NCBI GenBank assembly: GCA_900766355.1
Contig: CAAFVD010000032.1
Location: 1-59,862, forward strand
Direction: 5' to 3'
DNA: 59,862 bases
Source: Candidatus Gastranaerophilales bacterium
Lineage (GTDB): Bacteria > Cyanobacteriota > Vampirovibrionia > Gastranaerophilales > Gastranaerophilaceae
Part shown: piece by piece, positions 1-8,040 of the stretch
How positions within the stretch are numbered: the stretch's first letter is position 1
Layout: every line of letters begins with the position of its first letter
Translations under genes and position numbers: made by a program
Notes under the pieces: model-generated
What the model was told of the DNA's origin: nothing
The model's input: the letters and a program-made list of their open reading frames with translations, nothing else
Databases searched by the model: none

Positions 1-117
1 AAATTCTTGAAAGAAGAAAAAGCGAAGTAGAACAATCAAACTTGATGAGTTCTTCCAGATATATAAAACTTCATTCAAATAAAACAAAAAAGAGGTGTTC
101 TGATAATGAATTATGAT
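1..117 (+). CDS. Possible 3' end of an upstream gene cut by the window edge
   Basis: One frame is open from base 3 to a TGA at 115-117, giving about 37 residues rich in Lys, Arg and Ser. A second frame is open only from base 1 to a TAG at 28-30. Either could be the C-terminus of a gene that starts before the window. The first would overlap the start of the FAD oxidoreductase at 106 by a few bases, which is common spacing in this genome. No family can be assigned from so little sequence. Confidence 0.3.
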
Positions 118-1368
118 GTGATAGTTGTAGGTGGTGGTACAGCAGGTTGTGCCTGCGCATATACCCTTGGAAAATTAGGACTGAAAACATTAATAATAGA
201 AAAAAACTCTTTTTTAGGTGGGACAATGACATCTGCTCTTGTAACTCCAGCTATGAATACAGTATCAGGCGATAACACCAATTTTTATAAAGAACTGACT
301 AAACGATTATCTAAACTTGGAGGTCAAGCAACATACTCGGACGGCAACCCGGGGTGGTTTAATCCTGAGCTATTAAAAATTGTCCTAGATGAAATGATGA
401 GCCATGCAAAAGTTGATGTTATATTCGATTCTGAAATAGATGATATAATTTGTGAAAAAAATCACATTAAAAAAGTCAAATTAAACTCTGATATATTATC
501 AGTATATATCGAAACGAGGTATATTATAGACTCAACCGGCGATTGCAATTTTTCAAAAAAATTAAATTGTAATTTTTTAAACAAAAATGATGAATTTCAA
601 CCAAATAACTTGCGTTTCATCATGAGTGGAATAAATATAAAACAATTTTCAGATTGGATAATGGAATTTGATAAAGACAGAAATGTTACGACCTCTGCTG
701 TTATAGACGGTCAAATTCATTTATCAACAGCCTATACATGGGATACTGATAAAAAGTGGGCATTAAGACCATTCTTTGAGGACGCAGTAAAAAAGAAAAT
801 CCTTAAATACAAGGACACTAGCTATTTTCAGGTGTTTACAGTTCCCGGAATGTTTGGTGCGCTTGCTTTTAATACCCCTAGAATCGTTTGTACGCCTGAA
901 ATAAACCCTCTAGACCCTATCGCAAGGTCAAAAGCCCTACAATCAGGGCGACAAAGCATATTAAGGATTGCGAATTTCTGCAAAACATATTTAATAGGGT
1001 TTGAAAATGCTTATATTTCATCAATCGCAAACTCTCTTGGAGTAAGAGTTTCAAGGCGAATTAAGGGTAAATATGTTTATACTATTGAGGATTTGAGAAG
1101 TGGAAAAGAGTTTGAAAACCCTTGCCTTACTTCAAACTATCCTGTTGATATACATTCAAATAAAAAGAACAGCTCTGTTTTAGAAATGCAGAAAAAGAAC
1201 TATACATTACCTTTAGAAGCGTTGATTTCTGCTGATTATGACAATTTGTTTGTTATTGGCAGATGTATTTCTGCAGATTTTCAGGCACAAGCTGCACTAA
1301 GAATTATTCCGAGCTGTTTTTCTATGGGTGAAGGTATAGCCAAGTATATTAGCCAACTAGGAGAATAG
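106..1368 (+). CDS. FAD-dependent oxidoreductase (FAD_oxidored family)
   Basis: This 420-aa protein begins with a Rossmann dinucleotide-binding fold: GGGTAG at residues 9-14 and an acidic residue closing strand 2 in TLIIEK. A mid-protein DSTGDC stretch resembles the second FAD-contact motif. The C-terminal VIGRCISADFQAQAALR followed by an IPSCFSMGEG segment is typical of the FAD_oxidored (PF12831) group. Members are flavin oxidoreductases with mostly unknown substrates, so none is named here. The start is supported by AGAGGTG nine bases upstream. It lies just upstream of rubrerythrin on the same strand, which hints at redox or oxidative-stress work, but the 62-base gap means co-transcription is not certain. 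Confidence 0.8.
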   Translation: MNYDVIVVGGGTAGCACAYTLGKLGLKTLIIEKNSFLGGTMTSALVTPAMNTVSGDNTNFYKELTKRLSKLGGQATYSDGNPGWFNPELLKIVLDEMMSHAKVDVIFDSEIDDIICEKNHIKKVKLNSDILSVYIETRYIIDSTGDCNFSKKLNCNFLNKNDEFQPNNLRFIMSGINIKQFSDWIMEFDKDRNVTTSAVIDGQIHLSTAYTWDTDKKWALRPFFEDAVKKKILKYKDTSYFQVFTVPGMFGALAFNTPRIVCTPEINPLDPIARSKALQSGRQSILRIANFCKTYLIGFENAYISSIANSLGVRVSRRIKGKYVYTIEDLRSGKEFENPCLTSNYPVDIHSNKKNSSVLEMQKKNYTLPLEALISADYDNLFVIGRCISADFQAQAALRIIPSCFSMGEGIAKYISQLGE

Positions 1369-1430
1369 TATCTAACGCTCAACTATTATATACCTCTTAT
1401 AAAGTGATTATTAAAAGGGGGTAATAATAT

Positions 1431-1997
1431 ATGATAGAAGGCTCTAAAACAGAACTCGAGTTGTTGAATGCGTTTGCAGGTGAATCAATGGCAAGAAACA
1501 GATATACATTTTATTCTAAAGTTGCTAAGGAAGAAGGGTATGAACAAATCGCTGAGGTTTTTCTAGATACAGCAGAGAACGAAAGACAGCATGCCAAACA
1601 GTTTTACAAACATATTCCTAAAGGTATAAAACTTGTTGATGCAAATTATCCATTTTTTATGGGTAATACATTAGAAAACTTGAAAGCAGCTTTTGAAGGT
1701 GAGCGTGATGAATGGGAAACTATTTATAAAAATTCTGCGCAAATAGCGAAAGAAGAAGGCTACAAAGAGGTTGCCGACTTGTTTGAAAGAGTAATTGAAG
1801 TTGAAAGACATCATTCACATCGATACAACGAACTATATACCGAATTAAAAAATGGTAGTGTGTTTTGTAAAGAGTATAAAACACAATGGAAATGTAGAAA
1901 ATGTGGTTATATAACTATATCACAATCTGCACCAAAAAAATGTCCTCTTTGTTCACACCCTCAAGGATATTTTGAGATTTTTTGTGAAAAGTTTTAA
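1431..1997 (+). CDS. rbr: Rubrerythrin
   Basis: A 188-aa peroxide-scavenging di-iron protein of anaerobes. The ferritin-like four-helix domain carries the expected ligands: E18, E51 with H54 (ExxH), E91, and E125 with H128 (ExxH). A C-terminal rubredoxin-like [Fe(SCys)4] site follows, with C155-x2-C158 and C171-x2-C174. The length is normal for the family. In known members electrons pass from the rubredoxin site to the di-iron centre, which reduces hydrogen peroxide to water. The ribosome binding site AAAGGGGG lies about eight bases before the ATG. The flavoprotein just upstream could be an electron partner, but that is only inference from position. Confidence 0.95.
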   Translation: MIEGSKTELELLNAFAGESMARNRYTFYSKVAKEEGYEQIAEVFLDTAENERQHAKQFYKHIPKGIKLVDANYPFFMGNTLENLKAAFEGERDEWETIYKNSAQIAKEEGYKEVADLFERVIEVERHHSHRYNELYTELKNGSVFCKEYKTQWKCRKCGYITISQSAPKKCPLCSHPQGYFEIFCEKF

Positions 1998-2030
1998 AAG
2001 TGGGGAAATAGTAGGGAAGGACTAAAACCT

Positions 2031-2103
2031 GTCATTCAGAGCCGTAGGCAAAGAATCTCCTGTAAGCCTTGTTAGAGATATTTCGCTTTCGCTCAATATG
2101 ACG
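2031..2103. repeat. Palindromic interspersed repeat, copy 1
   Basis: Begins GTCATTCAGAGC and ends with the imperfect reverse complement GCTCAATATGAC. The internal arms AGAATCTCC and GAGATATTT also pair. The whole 73-base unit can fold into one long imperfect hairpin. A second copy follows after 9 bases. Confidence 0.75.
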
Positions 2104-2112
2104 AGCAAAACA

Positions 2113-2186
2113 GTCATTCAGAGGGCGTAGCCCGATGAATCTTATGTAAGCCTTGTTAGAGATCTTTCGCTTCGCTCAAGATGACG
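2113..2186. repeat. Palindromic interspersed repeat, copy 2
   Basis: A tandem, diverged copy of the unit at 2031-2103. Both share the central TAAGCCTTGTTAGAGAT block and the GTCATTCAGAG...CTCAAGATGACG ends. It lies between rubrerythrin and the bidirectional terminator, outside any gene. Confidence 0.75.
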
Positions 2187-2220
2187 GATACTTCGCTAAT
2201 AGAAGGAGTTTATACATAAT

Positions 2221-2250
2221 AAAACGACCCTCAATTGAAGGTCGTTTTTA
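2221..2250. terminator. Bidirectional intrinsic terminator
   Basis: A 9-bp stem, AAAACGACC paired with GGTCGTTTT, with a 10-base loop and T- or A-runs on both sides. It sits between the convergent rubrerythrin gene and the HEAT-like gene at 2276 and can serve both. Confidence 0.85.
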
Positions 2251-2275
2251 TTTTCTAGATTGAATACTGCAAGAA

Positions 2276-2551
2276 CTATGCAGCTTTTTTACAATTAATT
2301 TCTGAGATAAGATATTCAGCAATCCATTCAAAATCTTTATTAGCATTAGCAGCTTTTTTAAGATATTCAACAGAAGGAGAACCAATTCTAATAAGAGTCA
2401 TAGCAACAACACCTCTTTTTAAGCCACGAACTACTTGTAATTGATTAACCAACTCAGGAACTGCAGGAGAACCTATATCAACCAAAATATTTTCAATTTC
2501 GTTTTTATCTGAATCATTTAATTTTGATAAGATTTCTGTAACTGTTTGCAT
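2276..2551 (-). CDS. Small HEAT-repeat-like protein
   Basis: A 91-aa soluble protein. It contains two helix-turn-helix units of the type DIGSPAVPELVNQL and RIGSPSVEYLKKA, spaced about 34 residues apart, as in HEAT or PBS-lyase HEAT-like scaffolds. No catalytic residues are visible. It is probably a protein-protein interaction module of unknown partner. It stands alone, ends at the bidirectional terminator at 2221-2250, and has its own upstream gap of about 100 bases. The family call is inference from repeat periodicity. Confidence 0.6.
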   Translation of the reverse strand: MQTVTEILSKLNDSDKNEIENILVDIGSPAVPELVNQLQVVRGLKRGVVAMTLIRIGSPSVEYLKKAANANKDFEWIAEYLISEINCKKAA

Positions 2552-2624
2552 ATCTTTAACCTCATTTATTATGTATTTTTACATTATCATTATAAGGTAA
2601 AAAATAACAAAACCTTGATTTCCT

Positions 2625-2658
2625 TACATAATCTTTATATCTATATAAAGATTATGTA
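2625..2658. repeat. AT-rich perfect inverted repeat after the HExxH gene
   Basis: A 15-bp perfect stem (ACATAATCTTTATA and its complement) with a 4-base loop, starting directly at the stop codon of the gene at 2659-3570. There is no clear T-run on the minus strand, so it may be a weak terminator or an mRNA 3' end stabiliser. Confidence 0.5.
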
Positions 2659-3570
2659 TTATGAGAAAAATGTTTGAATTTTCATATATAATTCTTTCAA
2701 AGTTTCTGTTGGTGTGAAAGCCTTTCCTTTTACAAACTTATCTATAGAACGACCAGCTTGTCTTGCATCAACTTCCATAAAATTATTCCAAGTTGCAACA
2801 AAGTCTTTTTCCATTCCTGCATAGTTTGCTCTGGCTGTTCTACATTTATTTGCCCATTCTTGATACTTTTCAGGTATTACTTCTTGTCTTAGTAACTCTA
2901 TAGCTTTTTCAGGTGTTATAGATTGATTTTTATCAATATATGCATCCATTATATTATTCAATTTGTCTCTAAAATACCTTTCAGGTTGTGAATATAAATG
3001 TTGTTTAGCATGTCTGAATTCGTGATGCATTGTATTTAAGATACGAGAGCGAGAACATGACGGAGTAATACAAATTGCACTATTATCACCTTTACAAAAG
3101 CCATTTGAACCTTTTTTATCTTCAAATATTAATTTTATTGGATTTTTTTCAAATCCGTAATTCTTCTTTGCTTCTTCAAACAATGCTTTTATATATTCTT
3201 CTCTATCTTTTATTTTTTCAATTTCTTTATATCGCTTTAGCATTTCTTTTGTTTGTTCAACCGTTATATCATCTCTCATGAATGTTTCTTGAAATGCTTT
3301 TTGGATATTTTTTATATTTTTAACTTGGTATTTCTTTACACCATATATAGCACCCAAAGTTGCGACAGCTGTAGTTCCAATTCCTAACAATATATTTCTT
3401 TTTTTATTGTTAGATGGCTCTGTTTCCTTATTCTGATTTATTTGAACACTATCTCTATTCAAGGGTTGAGAAAGTACAGGATTAAATGGAGTTCTTTGTA
3501 TATAAGATTCTGTATGAATATTGTGATTTTTTAAAGCTTCAAATGTTGGAGATATAGAATAATAACTCAT
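2659..3570 (-). CDS. Membrane-anchored putative zinc metallopeptidase (HExxH)
   Basis: The frame extends further upstream, but the ATG at 3570 has AAAGG seven bases ahead, and the sequence before it overlaps a promoter-like motif, so I start here (303 aa). The N-terminal 58 residues are polar. A single membrane span follows at about 59-78 (NILLGIGTTAVATLGAIYGV). The rest is a charged helical domain containing H183-E184-F-R-H187, the zinc-binding HExxH of gluzincin-type peptidases. No third ligand can be assigned with certainty. The substrate is unknown. The layout (polar N-tail with NRDSV, basic residues, one span, then the domain) recurs in the protein at 46602-47480. Confidence 0.55.
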   Translation of the reverse strand: MSYYSISPTFEALKNHNIHTESYIQRTPFNPVLSQPLNRDSVQINQNKETEPSNNKKRNILLGIGTTAVATLGAIYGVKKYQVKNIKNIQKAFQETFMRDDITVEQTKEMLKRYKEIEKIKDREEYIKALFEEAKKNYGFEKNPIKLIFEDKKGSNGFCKGDNSAICITPSCSRSRILNTMHHEFRHAKQHLYSQPERYFRDKLNNIMDAYIDKNQSITPEKAIELLRQEVIPEKYQEWANKCRTARANYAGMEKDFVATWNNFMEVDARQAGRSIDKFVKGKAFTPTETLKELYMKIQTFFS

Positions 3571-3592
3571 ACAACAACCTTTATATTTTGTA

Positions 3593-3631
3593 CCTACATA
3601 GATATAAAGTATTTTTGAATTATAAAATTGC
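3593..3631 (-). promoter_or_regulatory. Promoter-like motif shared with two other loci
   Basis: Read on the minus strand: GCAATTTT, then an 11-base AT-rich stretch, then AAATACTTTATAT and TATGTAGG. The same blocks in the same register occur at 54780-54818 (minus) and 39062-39100 (plus), each 20-45 bases before a start codon. It probably combines a -35-like and a -10-like element. Confidence 0.5.
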
Positions 3632-3645
3632 CCCACCCCACCACA

Positions 3646-3671
3646 TCATATCATATCATATCATATCATAT
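3646..3671. repeat. TCATA pentanucleotide microsatellite (5 copies)
   Basis: Five perfect tandem copies of TCATA, lying 15 bases upstream (minus-strand sense) of the shared promoter motif of the HExxH gene. A slippage-prone tract next to a promoter can alter expression, but this sequence alone shows no length variation. Confidence 0.85.
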
Positions 3672-3750
3672 AGAGCATTATAACTTGACTTCAGCCTTGT
3701 GAAACTCATTTTAACATTTTGTTACAATTACAGAATATAATTATTTTTCA

Positions 3751-3835
3751 GTCATGCTGAACTTGTTTCAGCATCTTTTTAACTGTGGATTACAAATCAT
3801 ACATTAATTAGATCCTGAAATAAATTCAGGATGAC
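3751..3835. repeat. Palindromic interspersed repeat (GTCATGCTGAA type)
   Basis: The left arm GTCATGCTGAACTTGTTTCA is mirrored by a right arm whose complement reads GTCATCCTGAATTTATTTCA. The arms flank about 34 bases and can form a hairpin over 20 bp long with some mismatches. It resembles widely scattered GTCAT...ATGAC palindromes seen in many bacterial genomes and is a different sequence from the pair at 2031-2186. Confidence 0.7.
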
Positions 3836-3855
3836 TAAAGATTTTTTGACTATTT

Positions 3856-4509
3856 TTATATTTCTAATCTGTTTTCTAAGCCTGTTAATTCGCAAATTTG
3901 AGCTGCCCATTGTTTAATAATTTCAGTATCATCTAATTTGTAAGATATAGGTTTTCCAACTTTTACTGTCATGTGTTTTCCAAACAATTTTTTAGAATAT
4001 CCGTCAAATCCACAAATACCAATAGGTACAATATCAAATTTAGCCTTTTTAGCAATAGTAACAAAGCCTTTTTGAACAGTTGTTATAGCATTTTCTTTAG
4101 AAATTTTACCTTGAGGGAATATACCCAAAGACCAGTCAGTTTTTAATAAATCAAATACTGTTTTAAAAGTTGCAATTTCAGGATTCTCACGATTTACGGC
4201 AAAAGCGCCTAAATGTATAACTAAAAATCTTAATAATGCATTTTTATCGGTAAATAGTTCTTGTTTTGCCATATAAGCAACTTTTCTCTTTCCCGCAAGA
4301 GAAGTAAAAGGTGGATCAAGATATGATACATGATTTGGTGCAAAAAGATATTTACTTTTTTTGTCAATATTTTCTCTGCCTTCTATTTTTATGTCATATA
4401 AAAGTTTTCCAATAGGAGCTACGACAAAATTTAGGAACCATATATAAAATAGTGAGCCTAAAAACCCATATTCTTTAGGAAATCTTCTGTTATAATTTCT
4501 ATTTTCCAT
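3856..4509 (-). CDS. plsC: 1-acyl-sn-glycerol-3-phosphate acyltransferase (PlsC family), copy 2
   Basis: A 217-aa membrane-associated acyltransferase. The catalytic HX4D motif is NHVSYLDPP (H60, D65), and the FPQGKISKE block corresponds to the glycerophosphate-binding EGTR-type motif. A hydrophobic N-terminal segment (about 16-40) would anchor it. The known reaction is transfer of an acyl chain to lysophosphatidic acid, making phosphatidic acid. It lies 20 bases after a paralogue (4530-5195), so the two are probably co-transcribed. The degenerate EGTR position (PQGK rather than PQGTR) suggests its acceptor could differ. Confidence 0.85.
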   Translation of the reverse strand: MENRNYNRRFPKEYGFLGSLFYIWFLNFVVAPIGKLLYDIKIEGRENIDKKSKYLFAPNHVSYLDPPFTSLAGKRKVAYMAKQELFTDKNALLRFLVIHLGAFAVNRENPEIATFKTVFDLLKTDWSLGIFPQGKISKENAITTVQKGFVTIAKKAKFDIVPIGICGFDGYSKKLFGKHMTVKVGKPISYKLDDTEIIKQWAAQICELTGLENRLEI

Positions 4510-4529
4510 ACTTCTTAATCCTTAAACCT

Positions 4530-5195
4530 CTAATCCTTATGACTATATGTAAACCCTGTAAGTTTTTCTATTGAATGTCCCCAATCATCAACCATTTTTT
4601 CAACATTATCAGAACAAGGGATAACTTCTCCAATATTAACAACAATTTTTCCTGTAAATGGCCAACGATGAACTTCTTGTGTACCGGTTATACCAATAGG
4701 TAATATTCCACATTTTGTACTTTTTGCTAATGATGCAAAGCCTTTTGTTACATTACTTATAACTCCCGGTTCTTGCCTTGTACCTTGAGGGAATATACCT
4801 AAAACCCAGCCTGTAGATTTTAATGATTTAACTGTTTTTATGGTAGATACTCCTAGTTTTTCTCTATCTACTGCAAATGCTCCTAACCAATCTAACCACC
4901 AACGTAAGAATAAATTGTTAAATAATTCTTTTTTAGCCATATATGCAACACCTCTTGGCATAATACCTGCCATTAAAGGTGGATCTAATGTTGATAAATG
5001 GTTTGCTGCAACAATATAATTAGCATCTTTTGGAATATTTTCTTTTCCATGAACCTCAAGCCTATATACAAGTTTGAATCTAACCATATACCCTATGCTA
5101 GTAACTAAATAAAGAAAGATTCTTCTCCATACATTATAAAAACTTGGTTCTCTTAGAGAATACTTGTTAGTTTCTGTCTTCTTAGTTTGTACCAT
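4530..5195 (-). CDS. plsC: 1-acyl-sn-glycerol-3-phosphate acyltransferase (PlsC family), copy 1
   Basis: A 221-aa acyltransferase with HX4D in NHLSTLDPP (H66, D71) and a canonical FPQGTRQEPG substrate-binding block. An amphipathic or hydrophobic stretch near residues 25-45 should associate it with the membrane. It is first in a two-gene unit with the paralogue at 3856-4509. Of the pair, this one keeps the more standard motif set and is the better candidate for the housekeeping enzyme of phospholipid synthesis. Its promoter must lie in the 90-base divergent gap to the phosphohexomutase at 5285. Confidence 0.88.
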   Translation of the reverse strand: MVQTKKTETNKYSLREPSFYNVWRRIFLYLVTSIGYMVRFKLVYRLEVHGKENIPKDANYIVAANHLSTLDPPLMAGIMPRGVAYMAKKELFNNLFLRWWLDWLGAFAVDREKLGVSTIKTVKSLKSTGWVLGIFPQGTRQEPGVISNVTKGFASLAKSTKCGILPIGITGTQEVHRWPFTGKIVVNIGEVIPCSDNVEKMVDDWGHSIEKLTGFTYSHKD

Positions 5196-5284
5196 TTTTT
5201 ACCCTCGTCTAATAAAAGTATTATACTACAAATATTTTTATCATATAATAGAACCAAACGGACTTATTAATAAGGGAGAATGCT

Positions 5285-7558
5285 ATGAATAAAACAGCTA
5301 CATGTGAACTTGAAAACGAATTATTTAAGAGTGTTTTTGACAAAACACCTGATTATATAAAAAATTCAAAACTCATTGATTTAGATAATCCTGATGAATT
5401 TTCTTTTACATTAACAAAAGAAAATTTACACGAATATGATGCCGAAAAGAATCCAAATGGATTGAATCTTTTGGAATGGTTTGCTAATTATGCAAAAGAG
5501 GCTAAAGTTTCTACAGCTGGAATTAGAGGACCTCAAAACATATTGTATCCTCAAGACACACGTTTCCCTATCAATTTAGTAGGAATTATACTTGCCACAA
5601 TAGCAAAAGCTTTGGTATTAAAAGATAAATATCCTGATAAAAAAATTATCAAACTTGTTGGTAGTGAAGTTAGATATAATTCAGACTTGTATCTTGAAGC
5701 TATTGCACGTATTCAAGCGACTCAAGGTATAAAAACTCTTACTCCTCAAGAAAGACATACTATTCCTATTTGGTTAGCATCTTTCTTAGCGTTTAAACTT
5801 GATTTGGTAGGTGGTGAATACATCACATCAAGTCATGGTATTTCTGTTAAAACTGCAACAAAAGATTTGAATTCTCAAGGTAGTCAGTTCTTACCTGAAG
5901 AATCTTTAGAATTTGTTAATAAAATTCAAGAAATATTCAATGAAATTGAAGAAAAAGGTAGCTATACAATAAAAATTTCTGCCAAAAATAATCCGTTAAT
6001 AGATGAATTTATCATGGCAAAACTTAATGACGGTATCGATTTATATGTAGAATACTTGAAATCTGGTGTAGCAGAAAACCTTAGCGATATCAAAAAAATG
6101 GAAGGTAAAATTGTAATTGAAGCTGTTGGTGGGTGTGCATATAGAACACTTAGCCGAGTTTTAGATAAACTTGATATTGATAGCAAGTTTGTTTGGAATA
6201 ATACAGAAGAAGACCCATTTTTCCATTCTATAGGTAAATATGACCATGACCCTAAAGGTAATAAAGCTTTTTATGATTATTCTGTTGATGCAACTGTTGT
6301 GGGGGTAAAACCAAATGGTGAAACTTTCTTCCCGGTTATTGATACTTTGCATTATGAAAGAGTTTTAGAGGATTGTCCTCTAGGTACTGCTGTTCTTATT
6401 ACAGACCCTGATCATGACAGATTAACAATATGCCAAATAGAGAGTGAAGGTAACTGCGATACATTAGATGAAACAGGTGTTTCTTATATAAAACTAGGTG
6501 ACGAAAGAGTTTTGACAGTATTTACTGCAAACCAAGCCTTCTTAATGTTAATGGACTTTAGAGCGAAACAACTAAAAGCTCATAACAAATGGAAAAATCA
6601 CCCAAGATTTATGATTAAAACAACTGCATCTGCGCTTTCATGGGACGAATGGGCTAAGCATAATGGTGTTAAAGTCGTAAATGTACCTGTTGGATTTAAA
6701 GAAATTGCTAATATAATGAAAAAAGTTGAACTTCAACTTAAACTTCGTCCTTATGACAGTGTTAAAGTTGATGATGTATTTGACAAAACAATTGATTTAG
6801 GTGTAAATCCTCGTTTAATTTTTGCTGGAGAAGAATCTGGTGGAATGATAATGGGCGCTGAGGATATGGTTAAATCTTTAACAGGCAGAGAAGCTATTGC
6901 AATGAGAGAAAAAAGTGCTACAGAGGCTATTATTGTTGCCTCATCTTTGATTGCAAAACTTGAAACTGAAAACAAAACTCTTTCTCAATATTTGATTGAA
7001 GTTTTTGAACATAATAAAATTACTTCTCAGTTTGATACAAGAGTAGATATCGCATATTATAACGAATCAGAACCTGATATCGAAAAATTGAAAGAAGCAA
7101 AAGTAGCAGGTGAAAAATTAAGAACAAAGAACGATTTATTCTTCTTATCTCTTGCTATAGCAATAAAAGAAGGTATTGCAACCTTAGAACAAGTTAAAGA
7201 TGTTTTGAATGATGCGTTCCCTGAATTAAATTTTGATGATTTAAAATCAGTAAAATTCGTTGGTGATGGTACATATTTAGAATTTGCTAATAAATACATC
7301 GAAATTAGACCTTCAGGTACTGATGCTAAAACAAAAGCTTATGGTGGAGGTTTGAATCTTGATGAGATTACTAAATATGCAAGAATTTTAGGTAATTATT
7401 CAGGAGAAAGAACTGAAAAACACAATGCTCTTATAACTGAAGAATTTTACGAAGCATCAAAAGAAACTGCATTGAATTACTACTTAAAATTTGTAGATAA
7501 AGATGCAAACAACGAACAGTTCGTTATTCCGAACTATAGAACCTTGGAGGATTTATGA
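5285..7558 (+). CDS. Alpha-D-phosphohexomutase family protein (phosphoglucomutase/phosphomannomutase-like), long form
   Basis: At 757 aa it is much longer than usual phosphohexomutases (about 450-580). The family signatures appear in order: a phosphoserine loop at 181-185 (TSSHG, in place of TASHN), a metal-binding DPDHDR near residue 390, a sugar-binding GEESGG near 515, and a phosphate-binding RPSGTDAKTK near 677. The extra length comes from an N-terminal extension of about 70 residues and insertions between domains. The expected reaction is transfer of phosphate between C1 and C6 of a hexose phosphate, feeding glycogen (glgC is at 51772) or envelope sugars. The stop overlaps coaD as ATGA, implying coupled translation. 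Confidence 0.8.
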   Translation: MNKTATCELENELFKSVFDKTPDYIKNSKLIDLDNPDEFSFTLTKENLHEYDAEKNPNGLNLLEWFANYAKEAKVSTAGIRGPQNILYPQDTRFPINLVGIILATIAKALVLKDKYPDKKIIKLVGSEVRYNSDLYLEAIARIQATQGIKTLTPQERHTIPIWLASFLAFKLDLVGGEYITSSHGISVKTATKDLNSQGSQFLPEESLEFVNKIQEIFNEIEEKGSYTIKISAKNNPLIDEFIMAKLNDGIDLYVEYLKSGVAENLSDIKKMEGKIVIEAVGGCAYRTLSRVLDKLDIDSKFVWNNTEEDPFFHSIGKYDHDPKGNKAFYDYSVDATVVGVKPNGETFFPVIDTLHYERVLEDCPLGTAVLITDPDHDRLTICQIESEGNCDTLDETGVSYIKLGDERVLTVFTANQAFLMLMDFRAKQLKAHNKWKNHPRFMIKTTASALSWDEWAKHNGVKVVNVPVGFKEIANIMKKVELQLKLRPYDSVKVDDVFDKTIDLGVNPRLIFAGEESGGMIMGAEDMVKSLTGREAIAMREKSATEAIIVASSLIAKLETENKTLSQYLIEVFEHNKITSQFDTRVDIAYYNESEPDIEKLKEAKVAGEKLRTKNDLFFLSLAIAIKEGIATLEQVKDVLNDAFPELNFDDLKSVKFVGDGTYLEFANKYIEIRPSGTDAKTKAYGGGLNLDEITKYARILGNYSGERTEKHNALITEEFYEASKETALNYYLKFVDKDANNEQFVIPNYRTLEDL

Positions 7559-8028
7559 GAACAGCCATATATCCGGGAAGCTTTGACCCTATAACTAACG
7601 GACATTTAGATGTCCTTACTACAGGGTCAAAGATATTTGGAAAGGTTATAATTGCAGTTTCAAATAATATAAATAAAAACTCTTTTTTGACTGTTGAAGA
7701 AAGAATAAACTTAATAAAAGAAAGCGTTAAACATCTTGACAATGTTGAGGTCGATTCTTTTGACGGTTTAACAGTTAATTATGCCAAAGAACGTGGTGCA
7801 ACAATCCTTTTGAGAGGTTTAAGAGCTGTTTCTGATTTTGAATATGAAATGCAGTTATCTCAGACAAATAGTGAGCTTTCACCTGATATAAAGACTGTGT
7901 TCTTAATTACAAAACCTGAGTACAATTTTATATCTTCAAGCACAGTAAAAGAAATATTCTTGAATAATGGGGATATATCAAATTTTGTACCAGAACCTGT
8001 AAAAGAGTATTTATTAACTAAAAAATAA
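7555..8028 (+). CDS. coaD: Phosphopantetheine adenylyltransferase
   Basis: A 157-aa nucleotidyltransferase that joins 4'-phosphopantetheine and ATP to give dephospho-CoA, the penultimate CoA step. The N-terminal YPGSFDPITNGHLD carries the T/HxGH-type nucleotide-binding motif. The LLRGLRAVSDFEYEMQ block and the SSSTVKEI segment near the end are typical. The length is normal. It overlaps the upstream phosphohexomutase by four bases. The panB and panC genes lie about 3-5 kb away on the other strand, so two parts of the CoA pathway are close but not in one operon. Confidence 0.96.
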   Translation: MRTAIYPGSFDPITNGHLDVLTTGSKIFGKVIIAVSNNINKNSFLTVEERINLIKESVKHLDNVEVDSFDGLTVNYAKERGATILLRGLRAVSDFEYEMQLSQTNSELSPDIKTVFLITKPEYNFISSSTVKEIFLNNGDISNFVPEPVKEYLLTKK

Positions 8029-8040
8029 TTATAAATATTA

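Noticed and set aside
3075..3281. Open frame of 68 codons on the plus strand
   Set aside because: It is antisense to the HExxH gene, with a hydrophobic, low-complexity composition typical of complement of AT-rich coding DNA, and has no ribosome binding site.
3646..3671. CRISPR-like repeat
   Set aside because: The unit is only five bases, without spacers, and no cas gene is in the window.
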